Both the position numbers and the translations under genes were made by a program. Of a stretch of 64,000 nucleotides of DNA, positions 23,831-35,032 are shown piece after piece. Source of the stretch: Cordilura impudica (taxonomy: Eukaryota; Arthropoda; Insecta; Diptera; Scathophagidae); the NCBI GenBank assembly GCA_963682025.1, contig OY821520.1, positions 182,609,536 to 182,673,535 of the forward strand, given 5' to 3'. Under the pieces are notes generated by a model. The model ran no database searches and was not told where the DNA came from. It saw only the letters and a program-made list of their open reading frames with translations. Position 1 is the stretch's first letter, and the number at the start of each line of letters is the position of its first letter.

Positions 23831-23998
23831 CCAATTATCTTATTATTATATTATTTTTATATATATTATTATATTTATACATACATATATCTATTTACTT
23901 CATCGTGTAATTTCTATAAATAAATTGTATCTTCCAATACTAGTTACTGTTTTCTTTTCTATTACTGTCATTATTTGTAACTAGGAGCGCAAATCAAC

Positions 23999-24290
23999 AA
24001 AAAAAAAAAAAAAACAAACTCATTTTTATTACAAACACATTAACAAATTTAATAAACATACACATAGCATTGTATAATTTTATGTATGTGTTAGTTTCAA
24101 CTTTAAATGCAATTTACTCAAAATAAAGGAAAAAATTTAAAAATCTGTAAATCTGCAAAACGGCTAAAAAGAACTACGTTTCAAATAATATACGTTTGTT
24201 CAAAATCGGTATAAAACGGTAGAACAAAACATCAGTCACAAGAAATCGCCTAACCTATTAATATTATAGATAATTATTATATTCCAATTG
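23999..24290 (+). repeat. Dispersed repeat R350, copy 1 (5' part missing)
   Basis: From CAAACTCATTTTTATTAC to CCTATTAATATTATAGAT this matches copies at 31688 and 37728 (shared strings include GTAAATCTGCAAAACGGCTA and CACAAGAAATCGCCTA). Its 5' side is replaced by the poly(A) end of LINE A. It has no coding capacity and no clear terminal repeats. Confidence 0.8.
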
Positions 24291-24724
24291 GATAAGTTAA
24301 CACTTACACTTTACAATTTGTATTTTTTTTACATATCCTTAACCTTCTGTGATATAAATGTTCTCTGATTGACATACATAGCTATTAACAGCTGTTTAGT
24401 TTAAGTGTTATTTATTTTATATATATTTATTTTGTTTACAGACTTTCACTCTGTTTGTCATACCCAATGCCGGGAGTAAGCATTTTTTCTTTATTTAAAA
24501 CATACAGTGAGCTGTACTCTTTTTTTTTTGGCAAGTCGCTTTCAATCCATACATACTGTATTAGAATAAGACAATAATAGTTCTAAGAATTAAATTACGT
24601 TAAACTGTCCTACATATGTAAGAGAAGTCTCAATAAAGTGTTTACTTACTTATGAACAAGATATTCTTACGTTACCAAACATTTTTAATGGACATTAAAA
24701 TAAAAGCTAAAAAAAACAAAAAAG
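24291..24724. other. Unassigned DNA
   Basis: AT-rich, with no recognisable gene or transposon end. Confidence 0.4.
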
Positions 24725-25461
24725 CAAATAAGAAAATTATAGTCAGTCTAAACCGACTATTCGATCTCCTATACCACCATGCGTTTAGAAAATTAGCCAT
24801 AGTTTCAACTAATTGGCTACAAAAAAAAGTGAAAACCAAATCTGAATGGAATTTTTATTAACTTTTTTGGCTGCAGATCTGAAAAAGTTCATATCGGATG
24901 CTATATTTATATGGGGACTAGGTCGAAAAATGGACCGATCCTGACCATATTTGGTAAGGTCACTTATTTTTTTGAAAAAACATGAGAAAAATCTGTGCAA
25001 TATTTTTGTTTTTGATAGATGTAAGTGAAGATCGGATATCGGCTTTATATGAGGGCTATGACTAAGAATTGTCCTATAGGGTTTAGTTTCGTACTACTGA
25101 TAAATGGATGTAATAAAAATACACAAACCCAATTTAACCGGGACCTCTATGATAATTTGGATATTGTAGCAATTTCAGTCGATCTCATAGGGGTCACTTA
25201 AATGGGGACTAGGTCTGAACAAGACCTAGCATTCATCCTATGGCCAATAGAAGCATATGTATTAAATTTGATCAAAATATATTCATATTTGCGACCTGTA
25301 GTTTGATTACAAGGCTTACATGGACACACAGAAGAACGGACGGACGGACAGTAAGTTATTCTGAGTTGATCGGTATAATAAGAGATGGGTCTAGGTCAAA
25401 TATTTTTAGAAAAATCATCACAAAGTCTTTATACCCTGACCACATAGTGGTATAGGGTATA
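24725..25461 (-). mobile_element. INE-like repeat
   Basis: It begins AATAAGAAAATTATAGTCAG with the hairpin AGTCTAAACCGACT (one arm mutated) and includes GGACGGACGGACAG. It ends CACATAGTGGTATAGGGTATA. On the minus strand this is the complete order of the family. Short open frames across it are not genes. Confidence 0.8.
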
Positions 25462-26112
25462 CAAAATAAAATAAACATGCAATAAAAAGTTCAAGATGAT
25501 ACACGCACGCATATAAAAACAACTTTAGGAAAAATGTTGCGTTTATGTTGTTGTAATCGTTAAAAAAAAAAAAAATAAGACATAAAACAAGTTAAGCACG
25601 CGCCGTTTTTTCTTCTTTAGCTACCAACTCAACGTGCTGCAAGTTTAAAATATTTTTAAAAAGGCAGCTTTAAAGAATAAATTCGTTCTTAAACGTTTCT
25701 TCTTATTACAACAAATGTTGGCTACGGCTACCACTTTAAAACTATTACCGATACTGATACTTTAAATTCGAACACCAATTAAGTTTAGTTTTTTAATTCT
25801 TTTTCTTTTTGCCCAGTTTCTATTACAAATATTTCCAGATATTAATATTAAATTTTAAAATATTTTTATCTGAAGTAGCTAGTAATATGTTAATTCAAAG
25901 ATTAGATCTATCTTACAAAAAACAAAAACAATTTTAAAAAATCGACTAAGAAAGCGGTTATTATTATAAGAGGTATGCCTATGTAAAGTATTATTGATAG
26001 TTACCAACATCAATACAAACTTATTAAATATTTCTTGTCAAAAAATTTTTTCTTAACGTGCTAATATATATTTTAAATCCTTTTTGGACGCACCTATTTT
26101 ATAAGAAAGAAT
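25462..26112. other. Unassigned AT-rich DNA
   Basis: Nothing recognised apart from a short A run near 25565. Confidence 0.4.
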
Positions 26113-26121
26113 ATACATATA

Positions 26122-28993
26122 AGGGTGGCCCTTCGTTATATGGAGGGAAAAAAAAAGTGTGCAAAATGTCGGTCTCACCCCCTAGAAATACGCGAATAGC
26201 AAAAAAACTGAGAAATACAAAGTTTTGGGCCAATAAAAAAACGTTTAGTCGTGGCGCAAAGCGATTGAAAATTTCAAGTGTGTTTATATGGGGAAAATAT
26301 GACTTTTTTTTCAGATTTTACGAAAATTTCGTTCTATAATTTAATTTTTCCGCAAGCTGTTATATAATTCGGGATCAGTATTAAATTATCCTTTCAACAG
26401 GTTATAAAACTTCAAAATCGAATGAAATTTCGCCAAGAAATAGCAAATGCCCCAGACCACTTTTGTGCCAAAAAAAAACTAGTTCATGAAATTTGATGAC
26501 ATTTTTTACAACTTTGAGAAATTGATTAAAGCCATCATTCTTTTTTGGTCTCTATACTTATAAGTATTCAGATATGAAGTATTGTTATATTACCACGTTG
26601 TTAACCTATTGCGCATTGAGACCGAAAATTGGAAATTTTTTTGATAAAATTTTTAAAACTCCTTTTTCTAGTTTAAAAAACTTTCTTAAACAAAATTTAA
26701 AAAAATGAATATATCACTTTAAGGTTTTATTAAATACATGTTACAGATTTACTGTGTTAATTTTTAAGTAAATACCTCCGCCACAATTTTTTTGACAAGG
26801 ACTTTATTTTTGCGGATTTCGAGAAAAATTGGATTTTTGAGAAATATTCTGTAAATGTACTCTTTCTAAATACTTTGTATCAAAAATTCATTACTTTTCT
26901 ACTTTTAAATGTTATATTTTAACTTAATAGCCTAGAGTTTCGGAAAAAATAATATGACTCCATTAACCCTTTTGGAATTGGGGTCACATATGACCCCAAG
27001 CTAATAAAAGACAATTTATTCAAAAAATTCAAATATTTTGTAAGTGCTGTCCAATTTTTAGATGCGACGCATAAAATATAATAACCAAATGTGTAGAAGT
27101 TTCGTTCCAAAAATTTGGGATAAATCCGAGAACGTTAACCTATTATTTGCCAAGGCCAGCTTTGGATTTTAAGATATTTTTAAATAAAAATGACCTAAAA
27201 CGAGTTTTTCTATTAAATTTAGAATTTGAGAAAAATAATTCGGTTAATTTTTATTTATTTAACCCTTCAGTGCTCCTGAGATCAAAATTATCCATTGTGA
27301 TATATCTTTGGTGCAATTATCTGCTTATTGCTCGCGAATATAAATTAAAACAACTTTTAACCAATTTTGTTATAAAATTACTTTACGTAATAAAGTAATA
27401 GTTGAATTTCTTCCGGTCTCACCCACCAATTTGGTGGATATTGTAAAAAAAAACGTAAAAAAAAAATTCAGGTCAATCGGTGAAGATGCCATTACTTATA
27501 ATGGTTGACATTTTTTTATTTTTTATAATCGCTCGCTTTATATTATCTTCAATGTCACCTACATGTTTTGAAACTTCTACCATTTTATTTCCCAGGTTTA
27601 AATAGTTTATTAAACAAAAGTAAATTTCAAATATAATAATATATATAAAAGGTAATATTAAATTAATACTACTCTTAATGGAATAAATTGCAAAATTAAA
27701 TCAAAGTGAATTTCAAAAAACAGAATAGGCTTTGCTGCAACAACAAAATATTTGCGTCCTATTTTTTACACATATGACCTAAGTTGTTTTAATTTATATT
27801 CGCGAGCAATAAGCAGATAATTGCACCAGAGATATATCACAATGGATAATTTTGATCTCAGGAGCACTGAAGGGTTAAATAAAAATTAACCGAATTATTT
27901 TTCTTAAATTCTAAATAGTGGTATCAACGAGTTTAATAGAAAACTCGTTTTAGGTCATTTTTATTTAAAAATATCTTAAAATCCAAAGCTGGCCTTGGCA
28001 AATACTAGGTTAACGTTCTCGAATTTGTCCCAAATTTTTGGAACGAAACTTCTACACACTTGGCTATTATATTTTATGCGTCGCATCTAAAAATTGGACA
28101 GCACTTACAAAATATTTCAATTTTTTGAATAAATTGTCTTTTGTGACCCCAATTCCAAAAGGGTTAATGGAGTCATATTATTTTTCCCGAAACTCTAGAC
28201 TATTAAGTTAAAATATAACATTTAAAAGTAGAAAAGTAATGAATTTTTGATACAAAGTATTTAGAAAGAGTACATTTACAGAATATTTCTCAAAAATCCA
28301 ATTTTTCTCGAAATCCGCAAAAATAAAATCCTTGTCAAAAAAATTGTGGCGGAGGGATTTACTTAAAAACTGACACAGTTAATCTGCAACATGTATTTAA
28401 TAAAGCCTTGAAGTGATATATTCATTTTTTTAAATTTTGTTTAAGAAAGTGTTTTCAAAGTAGAAAAAGGAGTTTTAAAAATTTTATCAAAAAAATTTCC
28501 AATTTTCGGTCTCAATGCGCAATAGGTTAGCAACGTGGTAATAAAACAATTCTTCATATCTGAATACTTATAAGTATAGAGACCAAAAAAGAATGATGGC
28601 TTTAATCAATTTCTCAAAGTTGAAAAAAATGTCATAAAATTTCATGAACTAGTTTTTTTTGGCACAAAAGTGGTCTGGGGCATTTGCTATTTCTTGGCGA
28701 AATTTCATTCGATTTTGAAGTTTTGTAACCTGTTGAAAGGATAATTTAATACTGATCCCGAATTATATAACAGCTTGTCGGAAAAATTAAACTATAGAAC
28801 GAAATTTTCGTAAAATCTGAAAAAAAGTAATTTTCCCCATATAAACACACTTGAAATTTTCAATCGCTTTGCGCCACGACTAAACGTTTTTTGATTGGCC
28901 CTAACCTTTTATTTCTCAGCTTTTTTGCTATTCGCATATTTCTAGGGAGTGAGACCGACAGTTTGAACACTTTTTTTTATTAAGGGCCACCCT
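26122..28993. mobile_element. Giant palindromic (foldback-type) element, arms of about 1.2 kb
   Basis: The left arm 26122-27357 and right arm 27781-28993 are inverted copies along their whole length, about 90% identical by eye, around a 423-bp centre. Ends read AGGGTGGCCCTT inward. The ten bases outside each end (TATACATATA and AATACATATA) agree at nine positions and may be a target duplication. Neither arm has an open frame with a known domain. The arms contain AT-rich phrases such as GGGGTCACATATGACCCCAA. Structure and duplication length resemble foldback or other long-TIR non-autonomous elements, and the superfamily is not identifiable. Confidence 0.85.
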
Positions 28994-29002
28994 AATACAT
29001 AT

Positions 29003-29775
29003 ATATATAAAATTCATTTTCTGTTTGTTTGTTTGTTTGTTTGACCGCTATACAAATTTTTATTTTTCAACAGATTTCTCTGAAATTTGGTACACACAAT
29101 CTCCGTACTCCAGGAAAGGTCGCGATATGATTCTTGCCAGCCACGCCTACTTTTACGCCCACTTTTTGTATACAATTCGTTTTCTGTTTTTTTGTATATT
29201 TGTTCGCCATACAAATTTTTATTTTTCAACGGATTTCTCTGAAATTTGGGACACACGATCTCTGTACTCCAGGAAAGGCCGCCATATGCTTCGCACTGGC
29301 CATGCCCATTTTTAGACCCACTTTTTGTATATAATTAGTTTTCTGTTTTTCTGTATATTTGTTCGCTATACAAATTTTTATTTTTCAACGAATTTCTCTG
29401 AAATTTGCAACGCACGATCTCTGTACTAGAGGGAGGTCGTCACATGATTTTTGCCGGCCACGCCTACTTTTACGCCCATTTTTTATACAAAATTCATTAT
29501 CTGTTTTTTGTTATATTTGTTCACTGTAGAAATCTTTATTTTTCAAGGGATGTCTCTGAAATTTGGTACACACGATCTCTATAATACAGGCCACGCCTAC
29601 TTTGCGCCCACTTCTATGTATATAAAATTTATTTTTTCCTTTTATTTGTTTCTACGCCTACTTTTACGCCCACTTTTCTTATAAAATTCATTTTTTGTTT
29701 TGTGGTATATTTCTTCCCTATACAAGTTTGTATTTTTCAACGGATTTCTCTGAAGTTTGGTTTACACGGGAATAA
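29003..29775 (+). repeat. Tandem array A, 4-5 units of about 160 bp
   Basis: The phrase TTTTTCAAC(A/G)GATTTCTCTG recurs near 29064, 29222, 29383, 29546 and 29735, each followed by AAATTTGG and ACACACGATCTC-type sequence and CACGCCTACTTTTACGCCCA. Unit length drifts from about 158 to 186 bp. It lies inside the Helitron. Confidence 0.85.
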
Positions 29776-29984
29776 CGTCACGGTGAACAAATCCCAAAGT
29801 TTAAAAAAAGGTCCCCAATAAATTAACTTACTCCCCAAATTCATTCTTAAATTTTTACATATTTATATTTAATGAATTTTGTTAAATATTTATTTTAGTG
29901 AAAACTTGCATACTGCTCTCAATATATGTCCTACAATAAACGCATTTAAAATGAGTATTTTTTTCAATAGCATCATTTCGGTGC

Positions 29985-30640
29985 GCGGAAGCCACGCGCT
30001 CGCGGAACACAGCTTAGCTAGAATATCAGAATGATCTGAAAAATATATTTTGACAATTAAAATAAGTTGGCAACAACTGCGTGGCAGCACAGGTGTGGCT
30101 GCCAAACGCGCGGACGCGACGCGCTCGCGGAACACAGCTCAGCTAAAATATCGGAATGATCTGAAAAATATATTTTAGCGATTAAAATAAGTTAACGAGA
30201 ACTGCGCGGCAGCACGGGTAGTAGCTGCCAAACGCGAAAAGCGGCGCGCGGACGCGACGCGCTCGCGGAACACAGCTCAGCTAAAATATCGCAATGATCT
30301 GAAAAATATATTTTAGCGATTAAAATAAGTTAACAAGAACTGCGCGGCAGCACGGGTGTAGCCGCCAAACGCGTGGTGCGGCGCGCGGATACGGACGCGA
30401 CGCGCTCGCGAATACAGCTTAGTTAAAATATCGCAATGATGCGAAAAATATATTTTCGCGATTAAAATAAGTTGACGACAACTATGCAGCAGCACGGGTG
30501 TAGCTGCCAAACACGCGGACGCGAACGCGACGCGCTCTCGGAACATAGCTCAGCTAAAATATCGGAATGATCTGAAAAATATATTTTGGCGATTAAAATA
30601 AGTTGACGACAACTGCGCGGCAGCACGGGTGTAAATGCAA
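29985..30640 (+). repeat. Tandem array B, 5 units of about 125-142 bp, locally GC-rich
   Basis: The phrase AACACAGCTCAGCTAAAATA (or variant) recurs near 30005, 30130, 30269, 30411 and 30541, each followed by GATCTGAAAAATATATTTT and CGGCAGCAC. The linkers (CGGACGCGACGCGCTCGCGG) are far richer in CpG than anything else in the window. It lies inside the Helitron. Minus-strand open frames across it are repeat by-products. Confidence 0.85.
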
Positions 30641-31044
30641 TACATATACTATAAGCAGTTGCTTAAAACAACCTTGCGGCACAATTTTAAACGTCGCATT
30701 AGTTTTTAATTTTTGAAACTTTTTTGAATTTGACTTCTCTGCTCAATGATGATCACTTATTGAATGAAGTAATTCAATTTTTAAAAGTTCTGATACCTTT
30801 AATTTGCAAACGGTTCCGTTATATTTCATTTTATAGATAAACTTAAAAAAAAAACTTAACGCCGTTTCACAGCTTATTTTTGAAGCATATTTGCTGCAGC
30901 ATCTTAGAAAAAAACTTCTAATTTACTACCCATACAAATTTTTGGGGAGAAAGTTCATTTTATTGGGGAATTTGTTCATTGGGGAGTAAGTAGTCACCGT
31001 CTGGAAAGCATAGTAAACCATTTTTCAAGTCAAATGACTTTTTA

Positions 31045-31075
31045 TCCCGGGCAAGACCGGGTAAAAACAGCTAGT
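31045..31075 (+). other. Helitron 3' hairpin and CTAG terminus
   Basis: CCCGGGCAAGACCGGG forms a 5-bp G/C stem. CTAG follows after TAAAAACAG, and a T lies just outside. These are the features recognised in Helitron 3' ends. Confidence 0.8.
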
Positions 31076-31687
31076 GTATATATAAATTTGTAACAGAAAC
31101 AAATATAAAAACAATTAAAAGTGATGTATATAAAAAATTTTAACAAACCGGGTGTTCGATTATTTTTAAAATCAAAAATTGTAAAAGTTATCCAAAAAAA
31201 TTGCATATCCATTTTATTCTTATTTCTAGCCTTTATAAGGTTAATAAACATTTTTATGAAATTTTGCATCATTTTTAAAACCATTTTATAATATAACAAA
31301 AATTAAAAATCAATCGAAATTTGTCAAATTCACAAGTTATCCGTAAAATATTTGGATATATCACTAACAATATTTAATTTTAAATTTTAAATTTTAGATT
31401 TAAAATTTTAAATTTTAAATTTTAAATTGAAATTAAATTTAGTTTTTAATATTTAATTTTTAGTTTTTAATTTTTCATAATCATAATCATAATCAAAAAA
31501 AAAAAAAAAAAAAAAAAAAGGTATGAGTAAGGTAACGGGTGTTGAATTTAAATGGAGACTTTCGGGAATGCTTATTCAACGAATTCCGAAGGAAGATTAA
31601 TAGTTTTGTTATTAATTTTTCTTTGGATAAGTGAATGTATTGAATTACATTCCATTTGGGTGTTTCCAACTATTTAATATTTATGCT
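31076..31687. repeat. AT-rich simple repeats
   Basis: 31375-31450 is a run of AAATTTTAAATTTT units. 31477-31496 is an AATCAT repeat followed by about 24 A (to 31520). No gene is recognised. The A run could be the tail of a degraded retroelement, but nothing upstream supports that. Confidence 0.6.
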
Positions 31688-32042
31688 CTACTAGCAGATT
31701 CTAGCCCTCGAAATTCGAGCGCAAATTCAAAGAAATTTTATTTTTTCATTAAATAAAAACCCTTAAAGTATGCCAATCAATTATAGTCAATTCACAAATC
31801 AACACAAAAAGCAAACTCGTTTTTTACAACCACATTAACAAATTGAATAAACACACACATAGCATGGTATAATTTTATGTATGTGTTAGAAGCAACTTTA
31901 AATGCAATTTACTCAAAATAAAGGAAAAAATTAAAAAATCTGTAAATCTGCAAAACGGCTAAAAAGAAATACCTTTCAAAATCGGGATAAAACGGTAGAT
32001 CAAAACATCAGTCACAAGAAATCGCCTAGCCTATTAATATTA
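31688..32042 (+). repeat. Dispersed repeat R350, copy 2
   Basis: This copy extends from ACTAGCAGATTCTAGCCCTC to CCTATTAATATTA. It shares the long body with copies 1 and 3, and the 5' extension (CTAGCAGATTC, ACCCTTAAAGTATGCCAATC) with copy 3. Its 3' continuation (TAGATT) reappears only after LINE C, at 34225. Confidence 0.8.
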
Positions 32043-32046
32043 CACA

Positions 32047-32750
32047 TGCATACAATGTTACGCCCCAACTGAAGTTGACGACCCACAATTTTAAACTATT
32101 TTAAACAGCTGCCCTCAGGGAGAAATTAAGCTCGTCATGGGCGACTTTAACGCGCAAATTGGTTCAGACAACAGCGGAAAAGAACAAGTGATGGGCAAGC
32201 ATGCCCTTGGCACAATGAACGACAACGGAGAGCGTTTTTACGAACTATGCAACATAATGAGCCTCACCATAGGAGGAAGTCTTTTCCCGCACATACGCCT
32301 ACATAAAATCACTTGGGTGTCCCCAGACCATGTAACAGAAAACCGAATTGACCACATTGCCATCAGCAAAATGTGGAGGCACTCGCTATGCGACGTTCGA
32401 AATAAAAGAAGTGCTGACATGGCCAGTGATCACCATTTACTAATCGGTGAACTACAATTAAAACTACCTGCAGTCAATAGAAAGCCACAAAATAAAAGGA
32501 AACGTTACGACCTCGCTAAACTCGCTGACCCTCCAGTGTTAAATGAGTATCAGTCTCTTTTGTCAGCCCAAGTCCCAAATCTAACGCCACCAGAAGATGG
32601 TTTTGACGCCGAAACTTATTGGGAGCAAGCGAATCGCATAGACACAAAGACCTCTATAAGATCACCAAAACTATCGCTGGTCGTGTTCACGCGAACGCAA
32701 AGCCGATCAAAAATACCAGTGGTGAACTAGTGCATTCTATCGAAGATCAA
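32047..32750 (+). pseudogene. LINE C endonuclease domain (C-terminal part)
   Basis: It reads CYAPTEVDDPQF, a stop, then LVMGDFNAQIGSDNSGKEQV (the G-D-F-N motif), GKHALGTMNDNGERFYELCN and FPHIRLHKITWVSPD. NRIDHIAISKMWRHSL and KRSADMASDHHLLIGELQLK carry the final S-D-H active-site motif. The residues that can be seen for the second half of the AP-like endonuclease fold are intact, but the N-terminal half with the catalytic Glu is missing. Near 32640 an internal deletion and frame change join it to the RT part. Confidence 0.85.
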
Positions 32751-34154
32751 CTAAAAGTGTGGGAAGACCACTACAGAAAACTCTTAACCGATACAAACAT
32801 CAACCTTCAGCAGGAACTATGTTGTAGACACAATGAACACGCCCCACGCAATGACGTTAACATAGACGCTCCAAGCATCAGAGAAATTGAGGCAGCACTA
32901 GCACAGCTTAAATCGAATAAATCCGCTGGTCCAGACAACATCGCTCCCGAACTACTTAAAGCAGACAAGGGTTCAGCTGCACTAATTCTCAAACCACTTA
33001 TTAACCATTTTTCGTCTCAAGAATCATTGCCGCCCAATATAAAAGACAGTATGATCATTAACCTACCAAAAAAGGAAACCTCATGGAGTGCTCCAACTGG
33101 AGTGGCATAACTTTACTAAATGTTGCCTATAAAGTCATCGCTCAAATTTTACACAACCGTATATCGACCGCCGTTGAGCCTCGCTTACGAGGTGAACAAC
33201 ATTATCCTAATAAAAGGCTTGTATTCTGACGCCCATTGCTCGGTGCTCCACGCGGGCTGTCTCAGCGGTCAATTTCAAATTAAAACTGGCGTTCGTCAAG
33301 GCTGTATCCTTTCGCCACTGTTATTTAACATAGTCCTCGATGTGGTAATGTTGGAAGCTATGAACGCAGATAATGGAATCTCATTTGGCCTTCAAAACAA
33401 ACTAAGTGACCTTGACTACGCGGATGACATATGCCTGCTAGCACAGAACTTTTCACAGATGCAAGAGACGCTGAACAATATTGCAAAGCGTGCACGGACA
33501 GCTGGTCTGTCAATCAACATAAGCAAAACTAAGTCTCTGCGTTTGAACAACAACTGCTCAGCGAATTTCCAGCTGGATGGCGTATGCATTGAAGACGTGC
33601 AGAGTTTTTGTTATCTTCGAAGCTACATATCAAATAATGGAGGCAGCCAGCAAGACATCCAAAACAGGCTATCAAAAGTGAAGCAAGCGTTTGCGATTCT
33701 CTACAAAATCTGGAGATCATCCAACATCTCATTACGCACAAAGCTAAGTTTGTACAACTCAAATGTAAAGTCGACGTTACTCTATGAGTGTGAAAGCTGG
33801 AATATATCGGCAAGGGATGCACAATATCTTCAAGCCTTTGCTAATCGCTGCCTACGTCGCATCCTTTACATATTCTGGCCTGAGACCATATCCAATAGCG
33901 AGCTCTGGTTTAGAACGAATCAACAACTCATAACTGAAGAAATAATGGTTCGCAAATATAGATGGCTTGGACATACTTTACGTAAACCTGCAGACGATAT
34001 CGTAAGAAACGTCCTAGATTTCAACCCTCAAGGAAGCAGAAGACCGGGGCGCCCGCGCTATACTTGGAAAAGACAAATTGAATCCGAACTAAGAAACGCA
34101 GGAAAGAGCTGGAGTGAAACAAAACGTTTAGCATTAGGTAGAGTTCAATGGTAA
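32640..34154 (+). pseudogene. LINE C reverse transcriptase with palm deletion
   Basis: The start is DLYKITKTIAGRVHANAKPI, IEAALAQLKSNKSAGPDNIA and ELLKADKG, the N-terminal RT finger motifs, to LPPNIKDSMIINLPKK. In another frame come NWSGITLLNVAYKVIAQIL and RISTAVEPRLRGEQ. The stretch that should carry the first catalytic Asp is missing. The last 1 kb is open (33120-34154): TGVRQGCILSPLLFNIVLDV, LDYADDICLLAQ (catalytic YADD box), LSINISKTKSLRL and LLYECESWNISAR, then WRWLGH-type and PGRPRYTWKRQIESELR motifs to the stop. The last third looks well preserved, which suggests the insertion is fairly young and arrived damaged. Confidence 0.85.
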
Positions 34155-35032
34155 TTATTTGTTACGGCCCTATGTTCCAGTTAGGAATAAAAGGATTAAA
34201 TATATATAATATATATTAATATTATAGATTCTTATGGCATTTGACAAAAACAGCCACCAGAATGTATTATAATATTGTGAATATCTGATTACTGAAGTAA
34301 ACAATTTTTTAGGTGTTTTATAATACATGAGGTGAAAGTAGATGCTAAAAGATTCCCTTCAGATCAATCCCAGATATAATTGTCAGTGTCATGGTGAAGT
34401 TATGTACTTGCAAATTCATTTTGTATTATGAGGCACTTGCCTTTGCTTGAGGAATTAATTGCACTGCTTGCATAACACTGTGGAACAAATTCAGGTTAGC
34501 AAAAGTTAGGTCGATTCTGAGAGTGAGGGGTGAAAATAGAGGCTAAATTAGAAGACCCGTATCGCGGCGTTTGTTTATGTTAGTTCGAATTTTTTTTAAT
34601 CGACCTTCGAACTTTGCAGTCTAATGTCGATTTTCAGCATATTGTTTATATGGTTTTTTTTTTTGGCTATAACTCGTCGACTAATTGATATTTATTCAAT
34701 CTGTAAAAGCCAAATTATTGCTAGAGACCTGTGCAACAATCAAAATTTAATTAAGAATTAGGAATTAGTAAAACAACTTTTTTGTTTTCAACCACCGCAC
34801 AGGTAGCGATTTTTTTTTTATTTCGTACAAGCGAACTAATTTCAAAAATGAAGATTCAGTTAAGACTCGAAACTCAGCCGAAGCTGATGTCTTTTAATTT
34901 TCGCTCAGTCGTGATAAAATTCGCTATTAATGTTTTGGAACCTATTTCATTTTGTGAGTGATTTAATTTAAGTGAATCGGTTTCATAACAATAACAAAAA
35001 AAAAGCATTGTATAATATATATTGTATTAAAA

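Larger units (their letters stand above)
15660..24014 (+). mobile_element. LINE A (jockey-type non-LTR retrotransposon), split by LINE B
   Basis: ORF1 pieces lie at 15831-16193 and 16540-16900, the endonuclease at 16930-17640, and a linker to about 17760. The reverse transcriptase follows at 22130-23790 and a poly(A) run at 23999-24014. Between the linker and the RT lies about 4.3 kb in which the recognisable coding is on the opposite strand. The linker reads LENINLKNYEIDHLF, which matches LINE B (PSNINLYNIEIDYYV). This shows that the plus-strand element was cut between endonuclease and RT. The element has many stops and frameshifts. The start is an estimate. Confidence 0.7.
28998..31074 (+). 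mobile_element. Non-autonomous Helitron with two tandem arrays
   Basis: The 3' end is diagnostic. CCCGG (31046-31050), a 6-nt loop and CCGGG (31057-31061) form a hairpin, followed nine bases later by CTAG (31071-31074) and then T. This is the hairpin plus CTRR end of canonical Helitrons, with insertion between A and T. The 5' end is placed near ATATATAAAATTCATTTTC (about 29000), where the array starts. A terminal TC is not obvious, so the 5' limit is uncertain. No Rep/helicase gene is present, so it would depend on a partner. Confidence 0.75.
32043..34214 (+). mobile_element. LINE C (endonuclease/RT non-LTR element), 5'-truncated, with target duplication
   Basis: The element starts inside the endonuclease (CYAPTE near 32056) and ends in AT repeats after AATAAAAGG. 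ATTAATATTA is present directly before (32033-32042) and directly after it (34215-34224). In dispersed repeat copies 1 and 3 this string occurs once, followed by TAGAT, as it is after LINE C. So the element inserted into copy 2 and duplicated 10 bp. The family differs from LINEs A and B. Its closest pattern is the RTE/CR1-like group with the 'GRPRxTWRR' end, and the clade is uncertain. Confidence 0.8.

Noticed and set aside
26919..27398. Short frames in the palindrome arms
   Set aside because: They occur once per arm in mutually inverted DNA with no domain, and stops differ between arms.
29890..30546. Minus-strand frames starting FRERVA and repeated twice
   Set aside because: They arise from the CpG-rich tandem array, not from a gene.
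29003..30640. Possible CRISPR-like or satellite arrays
   Set aside because: Units are 125-185 bp without a repeat-spacer pattern, lie inside a Helitron, and the genome is eukaryotic.
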